From an uncultured Bacteroidia bacterium (lineage in GTDB: Bacteria > Bacteroidota > Bacteroidia > Bacteroidales > Prolixibacteraceae): a DNA stretch of 64,000 bases. Positions 27,969-37,757 of this stretch are shown here, one piece after another. Numbering within the stretch: the first letter of the stretch is position 1; each line of letters starts with the position of its first letter. The notes beneath the pieces were generated by a model, which did not search any database, was not told the DNA's origin, and saw only the letters and a program-made list of their open reading frames with translations. Location: contig CAINLJ010000013.1 in NCBI GenBank assembly GCA_903850335.1, positions 43,142-107,141 on the forward strand. The letters are read 5' to 3'. A program made the translations under genes and the position numbers.

Positions 27969-29054
27969 ATGAAGAGAAGTCATTTTATTAAGGCTACATC
28001 ACTACTTACGACATCATCTGTGCTTGTGAGTTCTGGTGTTCTCAAGGCTGGTAACTTGTCGTTCTCTGATTCTAACCGGAAAGGGGAATCTTCATTTTGG
28101 AATATCTTTTCTGACGATTACCGGAAAAATTGCAAACTCTGGAAGCATAATACCTTAAAAAATCCTGTTGTCCCCGCAGGCACTGAGCCTTGGAAGAAAT
28201 ACTGGACCGCAAACCCAACAATTTTAAATTTAAGGGGTAAATTATTGGTTTATTACCGTGGAAATGGGATTACATCTGCCAACTCAACAAGGCACGACCG
28301 GATCGCCGTAGGTGAAATAAAGAATATCACGCCAATGGATTTTGTTTTTGACGATCTTAATGATGGAAATTTTATTGTAGATGTTGGTGTAAAGGGGTGC
28401 TTTGACGACCACGATGTTCTTGATCCGGGAGCAGTTTTTTTTAAGAATAAGGTCTTTCTCTACTATTCTGGTGTTGGAACCGGACCTAACTCGGTAGGGT
28501 TGGCAATAAGTGATGATGGTGTCTATTTTGAAAAGCACGGGAGTGTGATTGTTGGTCGATCACCAAGTGTGGTGGCTTCAGATTCTAAAGTCTTTATGAT
28601 CTATCAGAATGACGATGGCAAAGGATTCCTTGGATTTTACCTCGCTGAATCTGAGGATGGCATTAATTTTAAGAGGTTGTCAGATCAGCCTGTGATGACC
28701 GGACAGCAAGACGGTTGGGACCGGTATGTAACAACTGCAAGAATCTATAAAGAAGAGGATACTTTTTTACTTGTTTATGGTGGCAGTCCTGATTTGAACG
28801 ATCAACCGGACTATTTCGGTCTGGCAAGATCCAAAGATTTGATAACGTGGGAAAAGCATCCTGGAAATCCAATTTTTGGTCTTAGTGCCAAGGGAGAAGA
28901 AGATGGCGGAGCAATTTGGTTTCCGGCCATTATTGATATTGGCAGCCACTATGTAATCCTTTATGAAGGAAGCAGGGGCCGTTATGCATGGGATTTATCC
29001 TCCCAGATCTGTATGTCGTCAATTGAAAAACAAGTAATAAAATTTATTAGGTAA
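27969..29054 (+). CDS. Five-bladed beta-propeller glycosidase-like protein
   Basis: The 361-residue protein has an N-terminal export signal (HFIKATSLLTTSSVLVSSG). The remainder has blade-like repeats typical of GH43/GH32/GH117/GH130-type propellers: NPTILNLRGKLLVYYRG, DPGAVFFKNKVFLYYSG, PSVVASDSKVFMIYQ, TTARIYKEEDTFLLVYGG and WFPAIIDIGSHYVILYEGS. Candidate acids sit in HDVLDPGAVFF and EEDGGAIWFP. Such folds act on arabinosides, xylosides, fructosides, galactosides or, in GH130, on mannosides by phosphorolysis. The family cannot be set by eye. The gene begins 66 bp after GH38, with a gap of short CACCAA-rich imperfect repeats. A role in the same mannoside pathway is inferred from position only. 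Confidence 0.65.
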   Translation: MKRSHFIKATSLLTTSSVLVSSGVLKAGNLSFSDSNRKGESSFWNIFSDDYRKNCKLWKHNTLKNPVVPAGTEPWKKYWTANPTILNLRGKLLVYYRGNGITSANSTRHDRIAVGEIKNITPMDFVFDDLNDGNFIVDVGVKGCFDDHDVLDPGAVFFKNKVFLYYSGVGTGPNSVGLAISDDGVYFEKHGSVIVGRSPSVVASDSKVFMIYQNDDGKGFLGFYLAESEDGINFKRLSDQPVMTGQQDGWDRYVTTARIYKEEDTFLLVYGGSPDLNDQPDYFGLARSKDLITWEKHPGNPIFGLSAKGEEDGGAIWFPAIIDIGSHYVILYEGSRGRYAWDLSSQICMSSIEKQVIKFIR

Positions 29055-29066
29055 ATACTAATCAAA

Positions 29067-30500
29067 ATGGAACGCCGCGATTTTATTCAGAAAGCAGCAA
29101 TCACCGGGACAGGTCTCATTGGGGCTTCCCGGTTATCGCCTCTTAATGCCCTCACAGTCAATGAGCCAAAGAAGTTATCTCCCCTTTTAGGAAGCCGGTT
29201 TGTCACTCTATGCATTATGATCCGTACGACACCATGGGAAGTCTCACGTGATGTTAAACTGATTGATGAAGATGAATCACCTTATCACACCCTGAAAGTT
29301 GTGCGTGATCTAAGGGAAGCTTTTGCGAAAAATAATCCTGACGGGAGACTGACCTGGGGATTTACATTGAATGCCCTGGAGGATAAGCGTCCAAATTACC
29401 GGGATATAAGAAACTATGTTGTCGAATGTCAACAGACTTATGGTGATGAGGTTTCGTATTTCCCCGGTTATTTCCCGGCGCTTTACCTGCCACGCGAAAG
29501 GGTTAACCGCGAGATGAGTGAGGCAATACAGATCATTTCTAATCTTGTTGGTGGCGGTTACAGGCCACGATCCATCATTGGAGGATTCCTTTCTGCCGAA
29601 AATATGCGTTATCTTTCTGAAAAAGAAAACATCCATGTTGCCCATGGAGTAATCTGGAGCCAGCATGCTGTTGATGGCGGTGGCGCAGACGGATCTCCTT
29701 CGTACCCTTATTACCCTTCAAAAGAGCATTTATGTAAACCTGCTCAAGGTAAAACAGACTTTATTGATTGTGTGAATCTGGATGGGTGGAGTGTTGATTT
29801 CCAATGCGCAAGGATTAGCGGAGGCATTCAGGGGACTTCAGTATTTAACAGTGCATCTAGTCGTCGCGGAGTTGGACCTATTGAAACTTATTGTGACTGG
29901 GGAATTGATATTGGCCATTTATCTGTGATGCATACGCAGTCAATTCATTTTGACAGGGGATTTGCCCTGAATGGATTTGGATGGATCCCTAATATTTGGG
30001 AAGCAGCACTCGTCAAACGTCCTGAAAGAAGAGACTGGGGAGAAACGTTCATTCTTGAAGCAATGGGGAAATGGGTTGGAGATACAAAAAAACGGTGGCC
30101 GGATGTTAAATTTATATCTTTTGGTGAATATGGCGAAATCTGGAGACAGCATTACCGGGACAACGAAAAATGGAACTATCGTTTTGAGGAACGTGGGCTG
30201 GGTATTGGAAATTCGTGGGGTAATGAAGATATAATCTGGTACATGAATAAAAGCTTCAGGTTGGCAACGGTTCGTAACTGGCAGCAAAATACCCAACCCA
30301 GGGTTTACGATTTCACCCGTTACGACATTCCCTCCAAAGAACCAGCTGACCCCAGTCCTGAAAAGCCCAATAAGGACTGGAGCCTTATGAATCGTATCAA
30401 TCAAAAGGGATTACGTCCTCAGGACCAGCCAATCTTATTAAAAGATCTGAAGAAAGAAGATAAAGACCTTATTTCCAGATACTATCCTGAATTATTCTAA
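29067..30500 (+). CDS. DUF3863-like secreted protein, putative polysaccharide enzyme
   Basis: The 477-residue protein starts with a Tat-like signal (MERRDFIQKAAITGTGLIGA). The body suggests a (beta/alpha) barrel: FVTLCIMIRTTPWEVSRD, RLTWGFTLNAL, IIGGFLSAENMRYL, HVAHGVIWSQHAVDGGG, DWGIDIGHLSVMHTQS and FISFGEYGEIWRQHY. The pattern resembles the DUF3863/DUF3864 proteins found in Bacteroides glycan loci, which have no established activity to my knowledge. Conserved-looking His, Asp and Glu residues in these strands would suit a hydrolase. It follows the propeller gene by 12 bp and precedes GH92 by 19 bp, so it is part of the mannosidase operon. The function is unknown. Confidence 0.6.
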   Translation: MERRDFIQKAAITGTGLIGASRLSPLNALTVNEPKKLSPLLGSRFVTLCIMIRTTPWEVSRDVKLIDEDESPYHTLKVVRDLREAFAKNNPDGRLTWGFTLNALEDKRPNYRDIRNYVVECQQTYGDEVSYFPGYFPALYLPRERVNREMSEAIQIISNLVGGGYRPRSIIGGFLSAENMRYLSEKENIHVAHGVIWSQHAVDGGGADGSPSYPYYPSKEHLCKPAQGKTDFIDCVNLDGWSVDFQCARISGGIQGTSVFNSASSRRGVGPIETYCDWGIDIGHLSVMHTQSIHFDRGFALNGFGWIPNIWEAALVKRPERRDWGETFILEAMGKWVGDTKKRWPDVKFISFGEYGEIWRQHYRDNEKWNYRFEERGLGIGNSWGNEDIIWYMNKSFRLATVRNWQQNTQPRVYDFTRYDIPSKEPADPSPEKPNKDWSLMNRINQKGLRPQDQPILLKDLKKEDKDLISRYYPELF

Positions 30501-30519
30501 CCTAAATGGCTTTAAAATC

Positions 30520-33500
30520 TTGAAAACACGTACATCTATCAAACTTTCAGGAAACTTATTTATTCTATTTCTATGTCTTATCTCATCATGTGTTCGGGTT
30601 TTTGGCCAGAATAAACAGATTCCCGAATGGGTAAATCCATTAATTGGAACTGCAAACACCCAAACTACAAGTTTATGGGGAAGCGAAGGAGGAACATATC
30701 CAGGTGCAGCAGCACCATTTGGATTCGTTCAACTCACACCCGAAACCAGAAATGGTGATTCGAAAGGATATAATTACAGCGACAGTTCAATCCTTTATTT
30801 CAGCTGTATCAACCATCCAACAGGTTATCCGGATGGCTCTTCCGGAGAGATTCATATCATGCCGGTCGAAGAGGGTAAGGATATTCAGCAAGGGAAATAT
30901 TCCAGAACCTTTTCTCACGCTGACGAACAGGCAGTGCCAGGATATTATAAGGTATTATTCCGCGACGACGGGACAAAAGTTGAAGTTACTGCAGCACCTC
31001 ATTCCGGAATGTTTCGATTTACCTTTCCACCGAAAACAATTCCCAGGATTTTCTTAAGTGATCTGGGGAATATTATTAATATCTCAAAAAATGTTTTAAG
31101 CGGATCGAAATACCACGTAATTATCTCATTCAATAAAGATTATCTCGAAAAGCAGGACGTTAAGGAAGGTTGCGTTTTAACTTTTGCACCAAATGAAGAG
31201 GGAACAAACACATTGATCCTTAGGATCGGCGTGTCTACAGTCGATTTTGAAAGTACCCTCAATAACCTTCGCTTTGAAACTGAAATGCTGGATTTTGATC
31301 AATACAGGAGTATAAATCAGCAAAAATGGAATAATGCCTTATCTGTAATAAGTATTGAAGATACATCAGCTGTAAACAAAACAATATTTTATACTGCACT
31401 TTACCATTCGATGCTTATGCCATGGGTCATTTCTGATGTTATGGGTAGGTATTTGGGAGCCGATGGGGTTGTTCATAAGGCAAAAGGGACCAATCAGTAC
31501 AGTGGGTTTTCGGCTTGGGATACTTTTCGTTCCCTTCATCCGCTCTTGTGTCTGATTGCTCCGGATCGTCAGCAAGATATGGTCCTGTCCATGCTAGATA
31601 ATTTTGAACAATCCGGGACCCTTCCAGCCGGACCTATGACTGGAAATCATGTAATCCCGATAATTGTCGATACCTATCTAAAAGGGATTACAAAATTCGA
31701 TAAGTCTCTGGCATATAATGCAATGAAAAGCTGTATCTCGGCAGCATCAAAATCTGTGGATTTTTCGGCTTACAGGCAGTTGGGCTATGTACCGGCCTCA
31801 TGTTCAGAATCCGTAACAAAAACCGTTGAATTTGCTTACGACGACTGGGCATTGGCTCAGTTTGCAGGAAAGGTCATGAACGACAAGATCGCCTATCCGT
31901 TATATTTGAACAGGAGTTTTAATTACAGGAATCTTTTCAGTCCCGGGGTCCTGGCATTATTGCCACGTCTGGGTAATAACCTTGAATTTAAACCTGGAAA
32001 TGCCGGGTATAAAGAGGGCGATCAGTGGAGTTATTCAATGTTTGTCCCTCATAATCCCCGCGATCTGATAAACTTTTTTGGAGGAGACAAAGATTTCGCA
32101 TTTCATTTGGATAGTGCGCTGAACAAACAGTTAATCCTCTTTGATAACGAACCCGTATTGCACGTTCCATATCTGTTTAATTACGCATCGAGGTCGGATT
32201 TAACACAAAAATGGGCCCGAATAATTATGAAGTCACATTATACAAATTCTCCATCCGGACTTCCGGGAAATGACGATCATGGAGCCATGTCGAGCTGGTA
32301 TGTACTCAGCGCATTAGGTATTTATCCCATTTGTCCCGGAAGGCCATTTTACGATTTCGGTTCTCCTATATTTAAAAGAGCAGTAATAAACCTTCAGAAT
32401 GGCAAAAAATGGATCATTAATTCAGTGAATAACAGTCCGGATCATTTTTATGTGAGGAGTAAAATGCTTAATAACGAGTCATATCGGAAAACATGGGTAG
32501 AACATTCAACCCTCCTAAAAGGCGGAGAGATGACTTTTGTGATGGACAACACACCCGCTTTGGATCCCTTTATGGATACAGGAGCAGAAAAATTTTCAGA
32601 AACTACAAATCTGGCAGATTTTAAACTTGGTATGTTAAATCAATCTCAAAAAAAGGTGAATACGGATCAGTTGTTCTACGTTCCGTTTATGTTGCAAAAC
32701 AGAGGAAGTAAGGGGACAAGGGTACTCAGACTTTATGTTGATGGTAAAGAGTATAGCAGAAAGAACCTGCTTATCTGTGAAAATTCAGCAGTTGTTGATT
32801 CTATTGGATGCCGTTTGTATTCACCCGGGATTAAGATGATCCATATTGAAAACCTCCCCGAGTACCAGATAGAGGTCATTCAATCAAAAGGTAAGGAGAA
32901 CCATCCTATTCAGGTTCTTGAGCTGAATTCTAAAAGAATTTTCAGGAAAAATACTCCTGTAAAGTATCAATGCGTTGTGCGGAACATAAGTGGGACAAGA
33001 AAGAAAACAACCCTGCCGGTTTCTGTGGATGATTCAGTTTATCAGGAGCATGTGGTCACATTGGATCCGGGAGAGATATACAAAATAGAGAGCAGCCTGG
33101 ATAAATTAACTGAGGGAATTCATGATTTACAAATCGGGTCAAAGACAACCCAAATTAAAATTTTCAGTGAAAACACCGATTCGAAAATAATCGAAATTAA
33201 TTGTAAAACAGGACAAAACCATGGAGATACAATACCTGATCGCTCGGGTTTTAAGAATGATGGGGTTATCCGCAACAAATCTTTTGATCATATCACTTCG
33301 TTGTCTGGTATTCAGACAGATTCTCTCCACTACGCTGAATTCAATGATGGCGAAATTCTGAACAACCTGGAAGACAAGATAACAGTGATGGCCTGGGTTA
33401 AGCCATTGCCCGGTAATGATGGATTATCAGATCTGATCACAAAGGGAGATTTTATTGCCCTGCAAACTTCCGGTAAAAATTCATTATCGTGGTTTGCGGG

Positions 33501-33813
33501 AGGCTGGGGAAGAGGAAGCTGCAGCAGTTCTCTGCCGGAAAACTGGGTCAACACCTGGCATCATATTGCTGGCGTTGCCGAGGGTAAGAATCTGAGATTG
33601 TACATCGATGGTGATTTATCGGGAAGTGTTACTTTGGATAAACCGGTAAATCTCTCCTCACATTCAAGATGGATGACAGGACGCAATGAGGAATTCCCGG
33701 ATCAGCGGTTTTTTAATGGTTTTATCGATCATTTTATGATCTTTGCCGAGCCATTAACCGAAGCTGAAATAAAAGAGGAGATGAAAAAAGGAGAAATGAA
33801 AATAAAAGAATAG
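30520..33813 (+). CDS. GH92 alpha-mannosidase with C-terminal LamG-type domain
   Basis: The 1097-residue protein starts at a TTG (30520), the only start that retains the signal peptide (LFILFLCLISSCVRVFGQ); a nearby ATG is out of frame. GH92 features are clear: WVNPLIGTANTQ, YPGAAAPFGFVQL, SGFSAWDTFRSLHPL, GYKEGDQWSYS carrying the family's acid Glu, and PGNDDHGAMSSWYVLSALG with the Asp pair. GH92 enzymes are calcium-dependent, inverting exo-alpha-mannosidases. After about residue 760 come a CARDB-like beta-sandwich (about 770-895) and a LamG/concanavalin-like domain (about 900-1090; VMAWVKPLPG, WHHIAGVAEGKNLRLYIDG), a probable binding module. This is longer than the roughly 750 residues of a plain GH92. 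Linkage preference cannot be told from the sequence. Confidence 0.93.
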   Translation: MKTRTSIKLSGNLFILFLCLISSCVRVFGQNKQIPEWVNPLIGTANTQTTSLWGSEGGTYPGAAAPFGFVQLTPETRNGDSKGYNYSDSSILYFSCINHPTGYPDGSSGEIHIMPVEEGKDIQQGKYSRTFSHADEQAVPGYYKVLFRDDGTKVEVTAAPHSGMFRFTFPPKTIPRIFLSDLGNIINISKNVLSGSKYHVIISFNKDYLEKQDVKEGCVLTFAPNEEGTNTLILRIGVSTVDFESTLNNLRFETEMLDFDQYRSINQQKWNNALSVISIEDTSAVNKTIFYTALYHSMLMPWVISDVMGRYLGADGVVHKAKGTNQYSGFSAWDTFRSLHPLLCLIAPDRQQDMVLSMLDNFEQSGTLPAGPMTGNHVIPIIVDTYLKGITKFDKSLAYNAMKSCISAASKSVDFSAYRQLGYVPASCSESVTKTVEFAYDDWALAQFAGKVMNDKIAYPLYLNRSFNYRNLFSPGVLALLPRLGNNLEFKPGNAGYKEGDQWSYSMFVPHNPRDLINFFGGDKDFAFHLDSALNKQLILFDNEPVLHVPYLFNYASRSDLTQKWARIIMKSHYTNSPSGLPGNDDHGAMSSWYVLSALGIYPICPGRPFYDFGSPIFKRAVINLQNGKKWIINSVNNSPDHFYVRSKMLNNESYRKTWVEHSTLLKGGEMTFVMDNTPALDPFMDTGAEKFSETTNLADFKLGMLNQSQKKVNTDQLFYVPFMLQNRGSKGTRVLRLYVDGKEYSRKNLLICENSAVVDSIGCRLYSPGIKMIHIENLPEYQIEVIQSKGKENHPIQVLELNSKRIFRKNTPVKYQCVVRNISGTRKKTTLPVSVDDSVYQEHVVTLDPGEIYKIESSLDKLTEGIHDLQIGSKTTQIKIFSENTDSKIIEINCKTGQNHGDTIPDRSGFKNDGVIRNKSFDHITSLSGIQTDSLHYAEFNDGEILNNLEDKITVMAWVKPLPGNDGLSDLITKGDFIALQTSGKNSLSWFAGGWGRGSCSSSLPENWVNTWHHIAGVAEGKNLRLYIDGDLSGSVTLDKPVNLSSHSRWMTGRNEEFPDQRFFNGFIDHFMIFAEPLTEAEIKEEMKKGEMKIKE

Positions 33814-33832
33814 AAATTCAAAAGTTTATATA

Positions 33833-34615
33833 ATGCGAAAAATACTCTCTATTATCCTGTTTACCTTTGGCCTGATGTTATCGGCTAAGGCTCAATACAC
33901 AACCCTGAACGTCCATTCTCATAATGACTATGCACAAAAAACACCTTTTTATCTCGCCTATAATGCTCACTTCGGATCAATCGAAGCAGATATATGGGCA
34001 GTAAACGGCAAACTCTATGTGGCTCATGACAGCGCTGACATCACTTCATCGAGAACCCTTGAATCTCTTTATCTTCAACCCATCGCCAGTATCTTTAAGC
34101 AAAACGGGGGAAAAGCCTGGAATGACAACCCCTCGTCCTTCCAATTACTGATCGATTTAAAGACCAGGACTGAACCTACTTTATCGTTACTTGTAGAGCT
34201 TTTAAAAAAATATCCCGATGTTTTCGATTCTAACATCAATAAAAATGCAATCCCAGTTGTAATTACAGGTAACAGGCCAGCACCGGCTGATTTCAGTAAA
34301 TATCCCTTGAACATTGCATTCGATGGAAATGTAACTCTTAAATATGATGCTCAGCAATTAAAGCGAATAGGGCTATATAGTGAAGACCTTAAGGCTTTTA
34401 CAAGGTGGAATGGGAAAGCTGCAATTCCAGAAAAAGAGGAAAAAAAATTGAAACAGATCATCGATTCTGTCCATAGCCTGAATAAAAAAATAAGATTCTG
34501 GGATGCTCCTGATTCGGCCTATGCCTGGAGAACCCTCATGAGCCTAAAGGTAGATTATCTGAATACCGATCATATTGAAGATCTTGAATTATATTTGAAA
34601 AATTATAAAAAATAA
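33833..34615 (+). CDS. PI-PLC/GDPD-like phosphodiesterase
   Basis: The 260-residue protein has a signal peptide (about 1-20, ending SAKAQ). It shows the catalytic pattern of the PLC-like phosphodiesterase superfamily: H28/H30 in LNVHSHNDY, E51 and D53 in SIEADIWAV, and H65-D66 in LYVAHDS, with later strands FQLLIDLK, KIRFWDAPD and YLNTDHIEDLELYL. Relatives are phosphatidylinositol-specific phospholipase C and glycerophosphodiester phosphodiesterase, which cut phosphodiesters linking polyols such as inositol or glycerol. It lies 19 bp after GH92 and 6 bp before the GH63/MGH1-like gene. Its place among mannosidases and next to an inositol pathway suggests cleavage of a glycan or inositol phosphodiester, but bacterial members of this branch are poorly characterised. 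Confidence 0.8.
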   Translation: MRKILSIILFTFGLMLSAKAQYTTLNVHSHNDYAQKTPFYLAYNAHFGSIEADIWAVNGKLYVAHDSADITSSRTLESLYLQPIASIFKQNGGKAWNDNPSSFQLLIDLKTRTEPTLSLLVELLKKYPDVFDSNINKNAIPVVITGNRPAPADFSKYPLNIAFDGNVTLKYDAQQLKRIGLYSEDLKAFTRWNGKAAIPEKEEKKLKQIIDSVHSLNKKIRFWDAPDSAYAWRTLMSLKVDYLNTDHIEDLELYLKNYKK

Positions 34616-34621
34616 TCACTG

Positions 34622-36259
34622 ATGACGTCAAGACGCGATTTTTTCCTTAAAAGTGCCTTAATAGCAGGAGCTTCAGCCTTTCCCGGAGTAAAAGTGCTTG
34701 CCGACGATCCTGTGCAGACTATCGCTACCACTACCGGAAAATTACCTTATAAAAACACTTATATCAAAAATGTTTTTGTTACAGAAAATGATTTTCGGAA
34801 TGCTAGACCAAATATAATTCCCTCTCCCGGTTTCCAGAAGGCAAAGGAAATCTTACCTGTACCCTACTGGAACGGTAATGAGACGGCTATCGATATGTAT
34901 TGGAAGACGTGGGAAATTGCTTTCAAAAATATAAAAGATCCGGCACCTGCTTCCGGATTTATTACCTCTTACATCGATACTGCCTACAATGGTAACATTT
35001 TTATGTGGGACTCGAATTTTATAACGCTTTTCACAAGATACGGTTCCAGAGTCTGGCCATTCCAGAAAACACTTGATAATTTCTATGCCAAGCAGCATCC
35101 TGACGGATTTATATGCCGCGAGATCTGGGGCAATACCGGCGAAGACTGCTTCAACCGTTACGATCCGACAAGCACAGGGCCAAATGTGATCCCGTGGAGT
35201 GAAATGGTATATTTTGAGCACTTTGGTGAATGGGACAGGATGAATAAGATTTTTCCTGTATTAGTTGCTTATTACCAGTGGCTTAAACTAAACCGAACCT
35301 GGCAGGATGGTTCGTACTGGTCGAGCGGATGGGGAACGGGAATGGATAATCAGCCGAGGGTTCCGAAAAATTATAATCCAATTTTTTCTCATGGTCATAT
35401 GACCTGGCTTGACACCTGTTTACAGCAGCTCTTTGTCGCTAAGATACTCGTTGAATTCGGATTTTACGTCGAAAGGTGGCAGGAAATTGAAGAGATCGAA
35501 GATGAGACGAAATCGCTAAAGAAGCTAATTCGCGAAAAACTCTGGAATCCTAAAACCTCTTTCTTCTACGATAAATATGCAGATGGCAGTCAGGGAACCT
35601 TAATGAGCATAGGTGCGTATTGGGCATTGTGGTGTGATATTCTGAACAAGGACGAATTAAAAGCCTTTGTAGCGCATCTTTTCGACCCGGCAACTTTTTA
35701 TCGTAAACATCCTGTTCCGTCAATTCCGGCTAATCACGAGAAATATCAGGCAGATGGCAGATACTGGGAAGGTGGTGTCTGGGCACCCACAAACTATATG
35801 ATTATCAAAGGACTTCAAAGAAATGGACTTCATAAACAAGCCTTTGATATTGCTATGCGACATCATGAGCAGGTTGCAGAAGTATTTAAAAAAACAAATA
35901 CTTTCTTCGAATACTATGCGCCCGAAATGACTGAACCCGGCTTGCTGGCCCGTCCGGAATTTGTAGGTTGGACAGGACTGGTACCTGTGGCCGTACTGTT
36001 TGAATCGATCTTTGGTATTACACCCAACATTTTGAAAAAAACTATCGAATGGCATGTAAGCCTCACGGATGAACATGGCATCGACCGTTACCCAATTGGT
36101 CCTGACGGGATGTTGTCTTTCAAATGCGCTGCACGAAGCTCTGCAAAACAAAGACCTTCTCTGGAGATTACGTCCAGTCTTGAATTAAAACTTCTGCTTA
36201 GCTGGGAGGGCGGATCAGAGACAGTTCAGTTGAAACAAGGGATTAATAAGATTTACTAG
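34622..36259 (+). CDS. GH63/GH37-clan (MGH1-like) (alpha/alpha)6-barrel glycosidase
   Basis: The 545-residue protein has a Tat-like signal (MTSRRDFFLKSALIAGASA). The catalytic domain matches the GH63 / mannosylglycerate-hydrolase-like barrel: IFMWDSNFITLFTRYG, KQHPDGFICREIWG, SSGWGTGMDNQPR, WGTGMDNQP carrying a likely catalytic Asp, and WEGGVWAPTNYMIIKGL near the end. GH63 enzymes are inverting alpha-glucosidases; MGH1-type relatives hydrolyse mannosylglycerate and glucosylglycerate. An alpha-glucosidase or alpha-mannosidase activity on the same glycan is therefore plausible. It overlaps neither neighbour and is spaced 6 and 24 bp from them, consistent with one operon. Confidence 0.72.
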   Translation: MTSRRDFFLKSALIAGASAFPGVKVLADDPVQTIATTTGKLPYKNTYIKNVFVTENDFRNARPNIIPSPGFQKAKEILPVPYWNGNETAIDMYWKTWEIAFKNIKDPAPASGFITSYIDTAYNGNIFMWDSNFITLFTRYGSRVWPFQKTLDNFYAKQHPDGFICREIWGNTGEDCFNRYDPTSTGPNVIPWSEMVYFEHFGEWDRMNKIFPVLVAYYQWLKLNRTWQDGSYWSSGWGTGMDNQPRVPKNYNPIFSHGHMTWLDTCLQQLFVAKILVEFGFYVERWQEIEEIEDETKSLKKLIREKLWNPKTSFFYDKYADGSQGTLMSIGAYWALWCDILNKDELKAFVAHLFDPATFYRKHPVPSIPANHEKYQADGRYWEGGVWAPTNYMIIKGLQRNGLHKQAFDIAMRHHEQVAEVFKKTNTFFEYYAPEMTEPGLLARPEFVGWTGLVPVAVLFESIFGITPNILKKTIEWHVSLTDEHGIDRYPIGPDGMLSFKCAARSSAKQRPSLEITSSLELKLLLSWEGGSETVQLKQGINKIY

Positions 36260-36283
36260 TAATATATTGATACATTACAGATT

Positions 36284-37708
36284 ATGAAACGGAGAACATT
36301 TATTAATAATTCAATCCTTACAGCCAGTGCCTTAACCACGGCTCCTCACCTCCTCGCTGCTTCACCAACGCAAAAAGCGACGATGCGCCCTGAGATTTCA
36401 AGGCGTTTATTCAGGAGTGAAGCCGTTGAAGCGGAAATATCCAAGATAAAAAAAGATATTGCTGACCCGGAGATTGCCTGGTTATTCGAGAATTGCTATC
36501 CCAATACGCTTGACACAACTGTTCATTTCTCAGAAAATCAAGGAGAACCGGATTCTTTTATCATCACCGGAGATATTAACGCCATGTGGTTACGAGATTC
36601 GACGGCACAGGTATGGCCTTATCTTCACCTTGTAAACGAGGATCCTCAACTCAAAAAACTATTCAGGGGGGTAATTAACCGACAGGCAAATTGTATCCTT
36701 ATTGATCCTTATGCCAACGCCTTCAATTTCGGTCCCACAGGAAGTGAGTGGAAAAGTGACCTGACAGAGATGAAACCTGAGTTGCATGAGAGAAAATGGG
36801 AAATTGATTCACTTTGCTACCCTGTACGCTTAAGCTATCATTACTGGAAAAAAACTGGAGATAACAGCCCATTTAATCCAAACTGGCTGAAGGCTGCAAA
36901 GACAATTGTAAAGACTTTTGAGGAGCAGCAAAGGAAGACAGGAAAGGGCCCGTATCATTTTATGCGATTGACAGAAAAACAGACAGATACAGTTTGTGGT
37001 GCAGGCTATGGAAATCCTGTAAAACCCAACGGTCTGATCTGCTCTACTTTCCGTCCGTCAGATGATGCAACAACTTATTTATACCTGATCCCTTCAAATT
37101 ATTTTGCCCTTGTCTCTTTAAGACAAATGGCAGAACTTGTAACTTCGGTATACAAGGATGGCAACTTTGCCGCGCAGTGTCAAGTTCTCGCTGATACAGT
37201 TGAGAAGGGGCTGAAACAATATGCTGTTTCCAGTCACCTGAATTATGGTAAAGTCCTGGCTTTCGAGATCGATGGTTATGGTAACCGGTTGTTTATAGAC
37301 GATGCCAATATTCCCAGTCTGCTGGGAATGCCATATCTTGGTGGTATAAAGGCTGATGATGAATTATATGTGAATACCCGAAAATTTGTTTTAAGTAAAG
37401 ACAATCCCTGGTTTTTTGAGGGTAAGGTTGCAGCAGGTATTGGTGGTCCGCATGTAGGAGCAGATATGATCTGGCCTATGAGCATCATTATGAGAGCGAT
37501 GACCTCGACAAATGACCAGGAAATCGTTCAGTGTCTGAAATGGTTAAAGAATTCGCATGCAGGAACAGGATTTATGCATGAGACATTTCATCGTGACGAT
37601 GCTTCGAATTTCACACGTAAGTGGTTTGCCTGGGCCAACACCTTGTTTGGAGAGCTAATCTCAAAGCTACATGAGGAACGAAAACATATTCTGAATCAGA
37701 TCTTCTGA
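36284..37708 (+). CDS. GH125 exo-alpha-1,6-mannosidase
   Basis: The 474-residue protein has a Tat-like or Sec signal ([20 protein letters not shown]). The family signature is clear: [18 protein letters not shown] (about 96-113), [53 protein letters not shown] and [18 protein letters not shown]125 (formerly DUF1237) enzymes are metal-independent inverting alpha-1,6-mannosidases found in bacteria and fungi. The length fits the family. Its presence next to GH38 and GH92 is the strongest sign that the locus handles a branched alpha-mannoside with a 1,6-linked backbone, such as yeast mannan cores, N-glycans or mannosyl-inositol glycans. It follows the GH63-like gene by 24 bp. Confidence 0.94.
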   Translation: MKRRTFINNSILTASALTTAPHLLAASPTQKATMRPEISRRLFRSEAVEAEISKIKKDIADPEIAWLFENCYPNTLDTTVHFSENQGEPDSFIITGDINAMWLRDSTAQVWPYLHLVNEDPQLKKLFRGVINRQANCILIDPYANAFNFGPTGSEWKSDLTEMKPELHERKWEIDSLCYPVRLSYHYWKKTGDNSPFNPNWLKAAKTIVKTFEEQQRKTGKGPYHFMRLTEKQTDTVCGAGYGNPVKPNGLICSTFRPSDDATTYLYLIPSNYFALVSLRQMAELVTSVYKDGNFAAQCQVLADTVEKGLKQYAVSSHLNYGKVLAFEIDGYGNRLFIDDANIPSLLGMPYLGGIKADDELYVNTRKFVLSKDNPWFFEGKVAAGIGGPHVGADMIWPMSIIMRAMTSTNDQEIVQCLKWLKNSHAGTGFMHETFHRDDASNFTRKWFAWANTLFGELISKLHEERKHILNQIF

Positions 37709-37757
37709 TTGGAAAATCACGTTAATATGCAGGAATAAAGTAATTAAAACAGAAAAT

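Noticed and set aside
29940..30404. 154-residue minus-strand ORF antisense to the DUF3863-like gene
   Set aside because: It is a shadow of a tightly packed operon gene, with no motif and no space for its own control region.
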